A stretch of DNA of 64,000 bases from Closterium sp. NIES-65 (GCA_948144175.1 CANXME010002324.1:186001-250000); one strand, 5' to 3'. Shown: positions 44,217 to 57,149, counted from the first letter of the stretch. Notes: a model not told the origin generated them from the letters alone. Numbers and translations: made by a program.

Positions 44217-46480
44217 ATGTCGACGGTGACCGCGGAGCTGCTTTCTCCGCCACCGGAGTCGCAAGCCCCGCCGGCCATGAAGCGCCCGCGAGGCCGCCCG
44301 CGCAAACACCCGCCCAAGGAAGCCGCGCTTCCAAAGCGCAAGCGCGGACGGCCGCGCAAGGACTCGGGGGTGCAGGAGGTGCGCGGCGGGCGGGTGGCGG
44401 AGGACTCGAGCGTGCCGAAGCGGGGCCCGGGACGGCCGCCAAAAGACCCGACGCTGCCAAAGGGACGGCCGGGGCGGCCACCTAACGACTCAGCTTCACC
44501 AAAGCGAAAGCCGGGACGGCCGCCTAAAGACCCCAGTCTGCCTCGACGAAGCCCCGGTCGGCCGTTGGGCAGCACGGCGGGTCGGAGCGAGTCGCGTGCC
44601 GCCCCCAGCTGTGCGTGCGCCCCTCCCACCTCCGGCCTTGCTGCTTGCTCGCCCTGCTGCTCGCGAACCTCTCTGCTTTGGCTGCTGCCTTGCTGTGACT
44701 GCTGTTCCCCGCCCCAGTGCGACAGCTTCCTGCCTGCTCCCGCTCCCTGTTCCCTGCTCCCTCCTCCTTGCCGTGTGTGCAGCGCTGGAGCCGAGAGTCC
44801 TCCTGGTTCCAAGTGGCGAGGTATGAGAGGGGTGGGGGTCGAGGCCTGTGGGACTTTTCCAAAAGTGGCTGTTGAGAATGCCTGGTTAGAGCCCTCTTTT
44901 TCTCTGTTAGTCATTGCCTCTCCATTTTCGCTCACCTGTTGTTTACTCGGGAATGGGAAGGGCAGGGGCCCTATTTATACGAGCAGAGCAGAGCAGAGCA
45001 GCAGCAGATGGCATCGTAGAGAGGAGGGAGGAGGCTAGCGCAGTGGAAAGCGAGTGGGAGGGGAGGGGCGTACAGAAGCGTGGATGAAGTCGCCTGTCAT
45101 GCCTGTGTCCACCGTGCCGCAATCACTCGTCCTCCCCTGGGTGGGTCCTCCCCTGGGTGGGTCCTCCCGTGGGTGGGTCCTCCCGTGGGCGTGCCCTCTC
45201 ATGGGCGGGGCACAGGACGTAGCAGCGCGGATATTCGAGTTGTCACGCGAGGAGGGCAGGGCGGTGTGTGTGCTCTCCGCCAATGGCTCCGTCCTCCCGC
45301 CCGCCCTCTCTGGCCCCGCCACCGCCCTGCCTGCCACACCACTTGCGGTGGGTCATAGCAGCACACGATATGGGGTGGGTCATAGCAGCACACGACATGG
45401 GGTGGGTCATAGCAGCACACGACATGGGGTGGGTCATAGCAGCACACGACATGGGGTGGGTCATAGCAGCACACGACATGGGGTGGGTCATAGCAGCACA
45501 CCACATGGGGTGGGTCATAGCAGCACACGACATGGGGTGGGTCATAGCAGCACACCACATGGGGTGGGTCATAGCAGCACACCACATGGGGTGGGTCATA
45601 GCAGCACACGACATGGGGTGGGTCATAGCAGCACAGGACATGGAGTGGGTCATAGCAGCACACGACATGGGGTGGGTCATAGCAGCACATGACATGGGGT
45701 GGGTCATAGCAGCACACGACATGGGGTGGGTCATAGCAGCACACCACATGGGGTGGGTCATAGCAGCACACCACATGGGGTGGGTCATAGCAGCACACGA
45801 CATGGGGTGGGTCATAGCAGCACAGGACATGGAGTGGGTCATAGCAGCACACGACATGGGGTGGGTCATAGCAGCACACGACATGGGGTGGGTCATAGCA
45901 GCACACGACATGGGGTGGAGCGTTTTTGTGGTGTGGGTTTGGTGGTTGAGATGGAGAGGGAAGTTGAGAGGCAGGAAGCAAAGGGTGTTGAGTGTGGCTC
46001 GTGTGCGTGTGTGCGTGCGTGCGTGCATGCATGCAGGGAGCACTGGACATGGTGTCGCTGTCGGGCTCATACGTGCCGGACGACCCCACCGACGCCTCCA
46101 GCCGCATGGGAGGGCTCACTGCCACCCTTGTGGGCGCCGACGGCCGCGTGCTGGGGGGCACTGTGGCCTCCCCTCTACTCGCCTTCTCCACCGTGCAGGT
46201 CAGCCTCTCCTTCTACACTGAACGGGGGGTGGCTGTCGGTTGTTGCAGCTTGCACAGTGTGCTCAGATCTTGGCAGCATGTGTCACACACACGTGCTGAT
46301 GCATGCACACTCAAATGGTTGGCGATTGCTAAGTCTAACCGTTTCTGGTTTCGGCGTCGTTGTCCTCAGAGCAGCGCCTTCATCCTTGCATTGCACCTCT
46401 CATACTGACTGCTTTTGGCGCTCCATGCTCACTGCAGGTCACGGTTTTACTCTTTATGGTTCAACCAATGGGCGCCTGAC
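44217..46480 (+). CDS. AHL: AT-hook motif nuclear-localized (AHL) protein with PPC domain, spliced
   Basis: Nuclear DNA-binding architectural protein that binds AT-rich minor groove and assembles through its PPC domain. Start ATG 44217 (MSTVTAELLSPPPE). Residues about 20-125 carry six AT-hook cores (RPRGRPRKH, KRGRPRKD, GPGRPPKD, RPGRPPND, KPGRPPKD, SPGRPLG), far more than the one or two usual in AHLs. The PPC domain follows in pieces: about 45216-45347 (DVAARIFELSREEGRAVCVLSANG) and 46036-46198 (DMVSLSGSYVP, then LTATLVGADGRVLGGTVASPLLAFSTVQ), joined in phase 0 across intron 45348-46035. A final short exon 46439-46480 (VTVLLFMV, stop TGA) is plausible. The exons linking the AT-hooks to the PPC, between about 44580 and 45215, are not resolved. 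Confidence 0.82.
45348..45914 (+). repeat. 27-bp minisatellite at the 5' edge of the AHL PPC intron
   Basis: About 21 units of 27 bp, consensus GTGGGTCATAGCAGCACACG plus ACATGGG. Variants at one or two positions (CGAC, CCAC, AGGAC, TGAC) form a higher-order block of seven units seen twice, about 189 bp apart (45545-45680 and 45735-45870). The unit length is a multiple of three and lacks stops in most frames, so long artefactual frames cross it on both strands. The first unit begins exactly at the inferred splice donor. Confidence 0.95.
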
Positions 46481-47272
46481 ATCTGCCAACTACATCCCCC
46501 ACACTGCCTGCATGCCTCTAGTCAGGTTCAAAATCTGCAAGTTTGTAGCATGTTTAGTGTTCTTAGATTGAGTCGCACTAGCTGCAGTGCAATGTAGTGT
46601 AGAAGCACACTTACAAGGCTAACTTTTATCAAGGCACCACATGAATTCCTTAGGCAGCTGTGTGCAATGTGTGCTGTGTTCTCCTGCCATTAGGCAGCTC
46701 ACACATGCTTCATAAAATGGGGAGTCTCTCTAAACTACGGTTCTGACTAAAAGCTGGTCGTCTCGCTGTTGCTCAGCACCAGGGGGGATGCGCATGCTGC
46801 ACGAGTAGATTTGCTAATGGTAGCCCAGTAGGGCCGGCTACAGCAGACTGTCTACAAGCTTGGTTGCCGTGTTGTGAGCCGTGCGGCGGGCTGGAGCCGC
46901 CTGCGTGTTGAGCACGGCCCCAGCACGACCAGTATTCATGGCTCAGGCTGTTGATGGTGGTCCGTTGCACCAATGGTGGCAGCGGCAGAATTGGCACGCA
47001 TTTGCATGGCAGTATAGCGCCTTATAGACATGTGAATGAGTGGCAGCAGCTGGTGTGTATGTTGGGGCGTGCAAGCAGGCGGTGGGGTGGCAGAGAGGGA
47101 GCAGCGGCGGCAGAGAGCGAGGGGGGCAACACAAGATGGACTGCAAGTGCCACAAGATGCATTGGCGGGCACCCTGGGTATCACAACGTCAAGCCAATGC
47201 TGACACCATACAGGGTGGGTAAGTGGCAGCAGCATCAGCGGTGGGTGGGTGGAGGGAGGGGCGTGAGGGGCA
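46481..47272. other. Convergent 3' flanks of AHL and CSI1
   Basis: About 0.8 kb between the inferred AHL stop and the CSI1 stop on the opposite strand. No recognisable gene or repeat beyond short GGC/CAG-rich stretches. Confidence 0.45.
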
Positions 47273-50200
47273 TCAGCGGTTGGACCAGATGAAGTCGACA
47301 TCGATGGTGCGCTGCGTGCCGTCTCGGTTGCCCTCTGGCTGCAGCACGTATGTCCCGGACACCATCCCCAGCGCCACCACCCGGTCTATCTGTATCGTCG
47401 CCTTGCCCAGTGAGCTCTGCCATCACTCACTCACTCACACACACACACACAGCACACACACACACACACAGCACACACACAGCACACACACACACAGCAC
47501 ACACACAGCACACACACACAGCACACACACACACACACACACAGCACACACACAGCACTCACACACACACACAGCACACACACACACACTCACACACACA
47601 CACACACACACACACACAGCACGCCCAACACACCACAGTGCACAGAAGTCAAGGGAATGAGACACGGAGCATGCTGGAAATGGAACACACGTGGAGCAGC
47701 CCATACCGGGGCACATGAGTGCAGCAGTTGGTAACTCACGGTGCCGATGGTGCCCTTGTTCTTGCACGAGATGTGGAGGTTCTGCCCGCGTGGAGGGGCG
47801 TCCAGCGGCCATGTGAAGGTCTGCTTCCACTCGGGGTCACACGTGCCGCTCACCACCTGCCATGCCATGGAGGAGCACACACCACATCCCACACCACACA
47901 CAACACGGCCCAACAAACTAAGATGGCAGATCAAGCGTTCAGAGGGTTACGGTGAGAGCAGAGACAATTGCTGATTACAGTGCTCCTTTTGTGATTGCTC
48001 CAGAACTACCCCCATCACCAGCATCCCCATACCCCATGTGCCCCGCCCGCTGCCCCTGGGCGTCGCGCCGTGTGCAGTGAGTGACTGACCTTGGTGACCT
48101 TGGCGGGGGTGTCGGCGAGCGTGAGCTTGCAGTAGGCGTTGGTGGCGCCCATGGACGCCTTGAGGTTGGAGCCGCGCTTCACACACACCGACAGGCTGCC
48201 CGGCAGCACGGACAGCAGCGTCTCCGCCTTCTCGTACAGGTTGATGGGGCCGGAGCGCAGCATGAGCTGCAGCACGGGGATGGTGTCGCCCATGGCTATG
48301 GACTGCAGCCGCGCCATCTCCTTGCTCTGCGCCCACCCCTGCCGCAGCAGCCACAGCACGTTCAGTGCCGTCTCCTGCGCCACCTCGCTGCCCACCTTCA
48401 TGGCGCCCACCAGCACGGGGATGGCGGCCGTGGCGCACTCGCTGAAGCGCAGGCGGGAGAAGGTGGCGAGCAGCCCCTCGATGGCCTGCAGCACCTCCTC
48501 GTTCACACTCGCCGTCTTCCACAGCTCACGCTCGATCACGCCTGTCATGGACGACACCAGCTCCGGCGTCGCGTACTCCTGCACCGTGTGGTTGTTCAGC
48601 ATCAGCCGCACCAGGTTGGCGGCCTGCGACGTCACCTCCGCCGACCCGCCTGTCAGCAGCTCCACCAGCACGCTGAACCCGCCCGCGTCCGCCACGGCGC
48701 GCTTGTTGGCGCGCGACGATGCCACCAGGTTCTGCAGCCCGCACAGCGCCACCATCACCAGGTCCTCACTCGCGCGCTCCGCCATGAGCGCCACGAGTGC
48801 GCGGCATGCGCCCGTGAGGTCCACCGTCTTGAGCGCCACGCTCGTCTCCTGGAAGAGGTCGCCCAGCGCCAGCGCCGCCAGCAGCTTGGCGTTGGGGTCG
48901 GCGGAGTTGGGGTCCAGCAGGTACGACGCCAGCGGTGCGATGGAGCGCAGCGCCGTCTGCGAGTCCCTCACGCGCGCGTTGTTGAAGATGGCCTCCAGCA
49001 GGCGCGCCGCCGCCTCCTCCACCTGGTGGCAGCGCAGCAGCTCCAGCAGCGCGTCCACCACGCCCATGCGCGCCATCTCGTCCCCCCGCGCCGGGTCCTC
49101 GCGCTCCAGCGCCAGCAGCGCGGAGAGCGCGACGACCTGCACGGGCTCGGTGTTGGCCATGAGCAGGCGCACGAGCACGGGCACGGGCACCTGCACCGCG
49201 CACTTGTCATGCGCGCGCAGCACGTTCGCCAGCACCGTCGCCGCCATCTGCCACATCGGGTGCGGCGCCGTCGCCACCAGGCGAGACAGCTCGTCGATGC
49301 CGCCCGCCTCCACGATGGCGCCCGGCCAGCAGGCGGACACGAGTTCGAGCGCCTTGAGGGCCTCGGTGCGCAGCGACTCCAGCTCGCTGCCCAGCAGCCT
49401 CACCAGCGGGGCGGCGGCGGCGGCGGTGATGCCGTCACTGTGGAAGGCCTCCAGCGTGAGCACGTGCGCCAGCAGCCCCGCCGCCAGCTGCGCCACCACC
49501 AGCGACGGCGAGAGCAGCAGCGGCACGAGCGGCTCCATGGCGTCGCTGGGCGGCAGGTCGAGCGCCTCCAGGCGGCCGGGCTTCTCCAGCACGTTCACCA
49601 GCGCCTGCAGCGCACTTGTCTGCGCCGCAGGGGACAGCTCCGCGTGGCGCAGCATGGCGAACACGGGCCCCACGAGGCGCGCAGCGGCGGCGCCCTTGGC
49701 GATGGTGGAGTTGTTGGTGAGCACGCGCAGCAGCTCCGCCAGCAGCGAGCAGAGGGCGAGCGGCGCGGAGGGGAAGATGGCAATGATGCGCTCGATGACG
49801 CCCGCCGCCGCCATGTCCAGCTTGCACTGCCGCCGGTCCTTGGCCAGCTTGAACAGCGCACTACTGGCCGCCGCGTGCAGCCCGTGCCGCTCGCCCTCCA
49901 GCAGGCTCACGAGCGGCGCCACGGCGCTGCATGAGGCCACCACGTTGGCCTGCTGCTCGTCGTCCATCACCGCGTCCACGGCGCCCGCCGCACGGTACTG
50001 CAGCGACGGCGACGGGTGCAGCAGCAGCACCACCAGCGGCGGGATCAGCGCGGCGGCCACGGGGCCCGAGCGAGCGCGAGGGAAGGAGAAGAGCGTCTGC
50101 AGCAGCTCCACCGCCGTCGCCTTCACCTCCGCCGCCGCCTTGTCGTACCCGCCGCTTCCGCCAGCTGGCTGATTGTCGGGCGCCTCAAGCAGGCGCTGGA

Positions 50201-53200
50201 TGGTGGCCATGAGGGGGATGCCGCCCTCCTCGCACGCCTGCAGCACGCGCCCCACGTTGCCCTGCGCCAGCTGGCACAGCGCCGCCGCTGCCGCCCGCTG
50301 CTCCGCCTCCACAGCGCCGCCTCCAGCAGCCCCGCCAGCAGCCTCCGCGCCCGCCCCGCTGCCCAGCATGTCGACGAGCGGGTGCAGCGCGTGCAGCGCC
50401 GCGTCGCTGGCGCGGTGCGCGTCGACGGCGAACAGCGCCTCCAGCGCCGATGCTGCTGGCAGGCGCGCGGCGCGGGAGCCCACGCGGAGCACGGCGACGA
50501 GCTGGTCCATGGCGGCGGGCGCGGCGGCGTGCACGCGCAGGTCGTCCGCCTGGAAGAGCACCCGCAGCAGCTCCACCGCCGCCGCCTCCATCGCCTCCTG
50601 CACGGGGGAGAGGGGAAGTAAGGGCGCGTGGGGTTGGATGGGCATTGGGGAATGAGTGATGAGGGGGTGAGGAGGCAGCAGCACAGGTGGGGTGGAATGT
50701 GCGAAGCTCGAGGATATCAAGCAACAGGGGGGAGGCAACGCAAGGGGGGGAAGCGCGCGGCGCACCTGCGGGCCGAGCGTGAGGTACGTGGTGAGCGCCT
50801 CGAGGATGCGGTAGTCCGCCATGGCGACGCGGTTCGCGCTGCTGCCGGCCGCGAGCTGCGTGAGCAGGCCGATGGCGACGGCGGGCGCGCTGGGCTGGTC
50901 GGCGTTGGGCGTGAGCAGCGCGATCAGCTGCGGCACCACCACGCTGCCGTGGCGGCCCGCGCGGATGTCGTCGCAGCGGAAGAGCTTCTCCAGCGCCACC
51001 TGCTCCGGGCTGCCCGCCAGCTCGAAGTCGTCCGCCAGCGCGCGCAGGTGCGCCACGTCCGCCTCTGCGCGGCCCAGCAGCGCGAGCAGCAGCGGGATGG
51101 CGCCGCTGTTGGCGATGGCGAGCAGCGTGCCGCGACTGCCGCTCGCCACGAGCGACGCGACGGCCTGCGATGCAAAGTAGCGCTGCGAGGGGTCGGGCGA
51201 GGTGAGCAGCGAAGCGAGCGGCGGAATGGCCCTGAGCGCGACGGGCGAGCGCACGACGTCGCGATTGCAGAACAGCACCGCCAGCAGCAACGCGCACACC
51301 CACGCCCCCCCGCTGTCTCCCCCTTCCGCGCCGTCCCCATCCATCCCCAGGTCGTCCGCCTCCTCCCCGTCCGCCGACAGCGCGGAGAGGCGGTCCACCA
51401 GCACGTCGACGGCGCCCGCGGCGGCGACGAGCGCGCGCGTGGGGTGGTCGTGCGACGCCATGACGGCGAGCAGCCACAACGCCACGCTGCTCACCAGCGC
51501 CTCCGCCGATGCCTCCCCGTCGCCCTCCTCCGCCTGCTGCTGCTCGCGCGACTGCTGCTGCGCTGCAAGCATGTCAACGAGGCACCGCACCACCGCCTGC
51601 AGCGTTCCCGCCGCCTCCATCGCCGCCATCGTCGCCGCGCGGTGCTCCTTCGCCGCGCAGATCAGCAGCGCCGTGCCGCCCACCTTCACCTCCAGGCTCT
51701 CCGCCTCTGTGATGCGCGCGGTGAGCGCGGCGACGCAGTTGTCGGTGCCGGCGATCATGTCGCCCAGCGTGACGGGCTGGTCCTTGCACAGCCGCGACAG
51801 CACCTCCACCGCCTTCTCCTGCATGCCCGCCGTGCCCCCCGCCAGCACCGCCACCAGCGGACCCATCGAGTACGGCACCTCCGACAGCACCGCCAGCGGC
51901 GCCTGCCCGCCCCAGTTGTGCGCCTTGGCGCGCGCCAGCGCCGCCAGCGCCTCGAGCGCCGCCATGGACGCGTCCTCGCTGGCGCCGACGGCGAGCAGCG
52001 CGACGAGCGCGAGCACGGTGCTGCACTGGCGGATGCTCTCCGCCAGCTCCTCGTCCAGCGCGCGCGAGTGCAGCAGGTGCGCCAGCGCGCCCGCCGCGTG
52101 CTCCTTGCCGTGCGGCGTGCCCTCGCGCAGCAGGCGCGAGAGCGGCAGCACGACCTCGTCCGCGGGCGCCATGAGCGCCAGCTCGGGGTTCGCCAGCAGG
52201 TTCGCCAGCGCCGTCGTCGCCACCTCCGCCACCGCCATCTCGCGCGCGCGCGCCAGCTTCACCAGCGGGAAGATGCTCGCCCTCGCCGCGTGCGCCGCCT
52301 CCTCGTTGCTGTCGATGGAGCAGAACAGCGCCGCCAACGCGCGCGCTGCCTGCATGGCCACGGGCTCGCCGCCGTCGTCCACCAGCCGCACCAGGGGGGG
52401 AATCGCCTCCGCCGCCACCGGCCCCTCGCGCAAATCCTCCCGCGCCGCAAACAGATTCGCCAGAACCGCCGCCGCGCTCTCCTGCGTCTCCTCGCGCTCC
52501 GACTCGACGAGCGCGACGAGCGTCTGAAGCGCCTCGTTTGCCGCGGTGCCGTCGTGGGCGGCGTCGGGCGAGTCGGCGAGCAGCTGGCCCAGCACGCGCA
52601 GCACGTGCACCTTGGACTCCGGCACCTCCGCCACCAGAATGCCCGTCAGCTGCCCGATCGCGCTGCTCGCGCCGCTGCTGCCGCCCGATACCAGGCGCAT
52701 GAGAGCGCGCGCTGCCGCCGCCTGACCCCTCTCCGACCCGCTGCCCAGCAGATGCAGCAGCGCGGGGGCCGCGTCCGCCGTCTCCACGCACGCGCGAATA
52801 TCCTCGTTGTAGGAACACAGGTTACCCAGCAACTCCGCAGCGTCCTCCTTGGCCTTGGCGGTGCCTGTCCCCAGCAGCGAGACGAGCGGGGGAATGCCCC
52901 CCGCGGCGGTGATGGCCCACTTGCTCTCGTCCTCCTCGTGCGAGAGGATGGCGAGCAGCGCGCACGCGCACTCCTGCTGGTCCTCCGTCGACAGCCCCAG
53001 CAGCCCCACCAGCTGCAGCACGCCCTCGCGCCCGTGCAGCGCGCTCCACAGCGGCGCGCCCTGCACGCACACGTTGAACAGCGCCTCCACCAGCTCCGCC
53101 TGCGCGTCGGTGGGCGACAGCGTCACGAGCCCCACCAGCATGCGCTTGCCCTCCGCGTTGCTCAGCCCGCGCGCCACCACGCTGTTGCCGTACAGACTCG

Positions 53201-54713
53201 CCAGCGCCTCGATCGACCGCTCCTGCACCAGCGCCGACGCCGGCCGCAGCGGGCTCAGCTTCTCCACCAGCGCGCGCTCGATGCCCTCCGCGTCCACCTT
53301 GCTTCCGCTCCCGCCATCCCCGCCCTCGCCGTCGTCCGCCGCGCCGTCGTCGTCGTCGTCGTCGTCCAGCACCATCAGCGCGTACGCCAGCGCGCCGATG
53401 TTGTCCGCCAGCTCGCGATCCGAGTGCGCGCTGCTCACGGCCGCCGCCAGCGACGCGACGACCTCCGCCTTGCCGCCCGCGATGTTGGCGAGCGCGCCCA
53501 TGGCGTTCTCCTGCAGCACCTGCGCGTACCCCGTCTGCATCATCTCCGCCGACGGCGCCATCGTCGCGCGGATCAGCATGCCCACTCCCCCAGCCGCCGC
53601 AATCTTCTCCCGAGCCGCCACATGTACTGCTGAGATTGCGCGCAGCGCCCCAGCCGCCTCTGTCCTGACCGCCACTTCCCTACCCGGCTGCAGCAGCGCG
53701 AGGAGCGGCGGAATGGCTCCAGCCTCCACCACTCTCGCCGCCGCCTTCGCCGCCTCCTCCAGCCCTTCTCCGCCCTCCATGGCTGCCGCCGCCGCTGCCG
53801 CCGCTGCTGCCGCCACTGTTGCCGCTGGAGTCTTGCCCTTGGCTTGCTGCTGCGCGGCGGCGGCGGCCGCATTGGGGTGCGCGAGGTAGGGGCTGGTGAG
53901 GAAGCTGGTGAGCAGCGCGGCGGCGTTCTCCTGCGTGGCGGGGCGCCCCATGGAGAGCATGCTCGTGAAGATCTCCACGCCGCCCGCCGCCTCCACCGTG
54001 CGCCAGAATCCCGGCACGGCGTAGCACAGGTTGCGCATGGCGCCCGTGACGAGCCCCAGCACGTCCGGGTGGATGCCCGCGTGCTTCTGCAGCTGCTGCA
54101 GCAGCGCCGGCACCACGCCCTCCGACGCGAAGATGCGCGACCCCACGGCATCGCGCCCGGAGCCCGCCTTGGACATGGCGAAGAGCGCCTCCGCCGCCAC
54201 CATCTGCGAGTCCTTGGGGCCGTTGCGCAGCAGCGCCAGCATGGGCGGAATGCAACCCCCCAGCAGCACCTTCACGCGCAGCTCCTGCTCGTCGCAGATC
54301 GCCCCCAAAGTTGCCGCCGCATGCGTGCGCGCAGGCAACGTACCCGAGCGCACGAGTCCCACGAGCAGCGGAATGGCCTGCGCGTGGTAGCCGATGGCCG
54401 CGCGCGCATCCACGCTGGTCTCCGCCAGCTGGCTGAGCTGCATAGCGACGCGCTCCTTCTCGTCCGCATCGCTGCCCGCCGTGCGCAGCATCTCTATCGA
54501 CTCCGCCACCGCCGCCAGTACCATCGCTGACTGCTGATCCCGCCCTTCGCCCCCCGTGCCCGACCTACTTCCCACTATGCTTTCCGCTTCCCTAAATCCC
54601 ATGTCTGCTAGCTGGCCGCGAAGAGCGGCGGAAGAACCAGGTGCTGCTTCCATGTCTGAAGCCAGGGTCAGTGGCACGGCGAGAGTGGAAGCGCGAAACG
54701 CCATGCCATGCAA
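47273..54713 (-). CDS. CSI1: Cellulose synthase interactive protein (armadillo repeats plus C2)
   Basis: Links the cellulose synthase complex at the plasma membrane to cortical microtubules. Minus-strand exons by GT-AG sites, all phase 0: 54713-50766, 50597-48090, 47856-47740, 47416-47273, about 2238 residues, close to the roughly 2150 of the land-plant protein. The first two exons are a continuous array of armadillo/HEAT-like repeats. Landmark segments include LRVKVLLGGCIPP, QERSIEALASLYGNS, DESKWAITAAGGIPPLVSLL, ALQNLVASSRANKRAVA and NNHTVQEYA. The last exons form the C-terminal C2 domain (DPEWKQTFTW, GQNLHISCKNK, TIQIDRVVALG, ending IWSNR). The 168-nt intron 50598-50765 has no stop and keeps frame, so retention would add 56 residues. 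Start choice among ATG 54713, 54704 and 54653 is uncertain. Convergent with AHL. Confidence 0.95.
47430..47619. repeat. (CA)n microsatellite in the last CSI1 intron
   Basis: About 190 bp of CA/CACA runs broken by regularly recurring AGCACA words. It lies inside the intron between the two C2-domain exons (47417-47739). Confidence 0.95.
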
Positions 54714-56345
54714 GCAGAGTCAGTCGCAGTGGTGAGGTGGACGAATGTTTCACTGGCAAGGGAGAAAAAGGACAGGACGTTGAAGTGTTAGTGAACGGAC
54801 AAAACGAGGGCGACGCGGGGAACACATGGACGGCGAAGGAGAGGATGAGGGAGAAACACCCATTGGAGCGACCTGATGATGGCTCACTAGGAGAAGGCAA
54901 CAAGGCGGCCAGGCGAGGAGGCTAAGCTTCAGAGGATCATGAACAGGGGAATAGCATACTTCACGACTGCACTCGTGCTCGTTCTTCGAAGCGAAAAGGA
55001 GTAAGCAGAACGGTAGTGGTTTCAGAGGTGAAAAGGAAAGTGAGGCTGGACGGAGATGTAGAGACGTAGCGGAGCGAAAGCAGAGACCTAGTATTGCGCT
55101 GAACCTGCCGCGACGGCTTGGCCTCTACCCAAGCTGCAAATCTTCCATGCCTGACATTCGAGCCGCGATCACCACTAGTAAGTTCGCGCCTGCCTATTGC
55201 CGTGGACTTCCTGTTATCGATCCGTTCACATTTCTGGCCCTCACGTTCTCTGGTCCTGCTTGCCCCTCCAGATATTCTTACCTTGAATTTGGCGATGCAA
55301 ATCAACTGCTCACGCGCTTGACAAATGGTCCTACAACCACGACTTTTGCTGTCAATATTGAAAACCGAGCTAGCATAGAAGGAGTTCTCTCGGACCAATT
55401 TCGGCTACTTATCACTTTTTCCAGGTAGACGACTAACGCGCCCCACAACTTGAATACTGTAATAAAGCTCTAACTTCCTAGGCCTCCATGAAAGCTTACT
55501 TCCAGCACTTGCATGTGAAACTTGGTGTGGAAGACCATGGATACTCGTTCCCTCAGCTCTGCTTCACTTCAGCTGAGCTCTGCCTAGGAGAGCAACCATT
55601 CTGTGTTTGGGTGTGGGCCTGGCGGAATGCCAAGGATGGCGGGAGAGTCAACGCACGCCATGCCATGTGCCCCATTCCGAACCACCCGAGCCGAACCAAG
55701 CCGCAGACCTCCGCCGTGCCCGGATGTTGCGCAGCGCAGCCAGCCAAACCTCGCACATACTGGTTGGGACGGTTCGGCATGGAATGGAACATGTCAAAAT
55801 GTTCCTCGTGAATGAAACCACCACACAAAGCGGCTGGCGCTGGCTGAGGCTCAACGGCACCTGCCCACCAGCCGATGATTTTGACGCGCCGCCTCGCGTC
55901 ATCCGCGTCGGGTACCACTGACGCAATGCGAATCGAACCGCTGACTGACACGAATAAACATTTCGCAGCAACGGTCACGGACTAGACGGATGCAATCCGC
56001 CCGAACCAGACCCATCGACGGCAAATCCGCAGTCATCGCCAGCCATACCGTCAAGCAAACTCCAGGTCGCAGTTTTAACCTGCCCGTCCGTCGAACCCGG
56101 CAACGTGTCGCAAACCTCCCCAAAGAAAATGATTGTTTGTCAGACTGTATAACAATCAACCATGTGACGAATGAGCTACCGCAGTTGAGCTTGTGTTGGC
56201 ACCGGTAGTTCCTATCATGGAAAGTTAATATCGATTGTTGCGCCTGTGTTGCATTGCATTGCCCTGCAAAGTGCGTACAGCACTGTTTATCTGCCTTGTT
56301 ATGAGTTGTAAAAGAGAGTGCGCAGGTAAACGAATAACGAAGCTG
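54714..56345. other. 5' flank of CSI1 up to the retroelement nest
   Basis: About 1.6 kb with only short frames that show no recognisable domain. The part near 54714-54960 is probably the CSI1 promoter and leader. No RNA gene seen. Confidence 0.45.
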
Positions 56346-56656
56346 TGACTGAATCAACTGCGAATACAATGAATGCCCAGACTAATATAGAACTACTCTA
56401 GCTAGGAGAGAACCTCGGACGAGCGAGGTTGGGTGCAGGTTTGGCGATGAGAAAGCCGAAGGCGACGTGAGGAGCCTCAGCAGCGTTGAAATCGGCCGAA
56501 CGTGCGAACTCCGAAAATCGGGTTGTACGCGAATCACTCAACCCCGATAAGGAATTCGGGAAAATTCATTACACCACCCCCCCCCCCCCCTTAAGAAAGG
56601 TAGTGAATAGCCGAGACACGACGTCGCGCCAAATAATCACCAACAAGCGTCGAGGC

Positions 56657-57098
56657 TGTTGGAAACAATAAGTCCTAAGTGCGCTTCTGTCGTACCAAGA
56701 CCCAAGGCACCAAGCGAAGCAGTCCCAATCGAAGCATCGAGTCAACCTCGGAGGTTAGGGTAACCGCCTGGAGGTTACGAGAAAGTCAAAGGTCGCTGAC
56801 CTTTGACTCGACAATTACAGCGCGACAGTTAAGGACACACAACTGACTCGTTACAGAGCAGTTGCCCGAGTCGCACTGTATCGAACCGCAACAGCAATAC
56901 AGTTATCTATCTATCTATTCGTATTCCCTGTACTCTTATATAAATCCTTGTATTTGCTTGTTCAATTCAATCTACTTTGCTCTCACACACCAGTGCAAGG
57001 TCGGTTCACAATCCTCATTAAAACGCTTCCGCTATTACAAGTTTCTACCCAAGAGTTCTCCTCTGCAAAGATCCTAAGGGCTATTTCTCAGCCCAACA
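56657..57098 (+). repeat. 5' LTR of e6
   Basis: TGTTGGAAAC...CCCAACA, with inverted ends TGTTGG/CCCAACA. A TATA box (TATATAAA) lies at about 56937-56944, so transcription should start shortly downstream. A perfect palindrome is annotated at 56785-56807. Confidence 0.95.
56785..56807. promoter_or_regulatory. Perfect palindrome with two TTGAC cores in the e6 U3
   Basis: GTCAAAGGTC-GCT-GACCTTTGAC, two 10-bp arms about 150 bp upstream of the TATA box; the same block is in the 3' LTR at 62377-62399. Each arm contains TTGAC, the core of the WRKY-bound W-box, so it is a candidate enhancer. Confidence 0.5.
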
Positions 57099-57149
57099 TG
57101 GTATGAGAGCTGACAGAGGAAAACTCTAACCTTTTGATCATTACAAGAC

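Noticed and set aside
45199..46221. Repeat proteins of nine-residue units (VIAAHDMGW and others)
   Set aside because: The 27-bp minisatellite is open in several frames on both strands and lies in the AHL intron; the flanking PPC exons fit a spliced gene much better. Only the exon-1 frame matters, through possible alternative donors.
48081..53889. Several long plus-strand frames opposite CSI1
   Set aside because: High-GC shadow frames of a strongly conserved minus-strand gene; no domain recognised.
55488..55978. Overlapping short frames upstream of e6
   Set aside because: Several mutually overlapping frames on both strands with no conserved motif; treated as intergenic.
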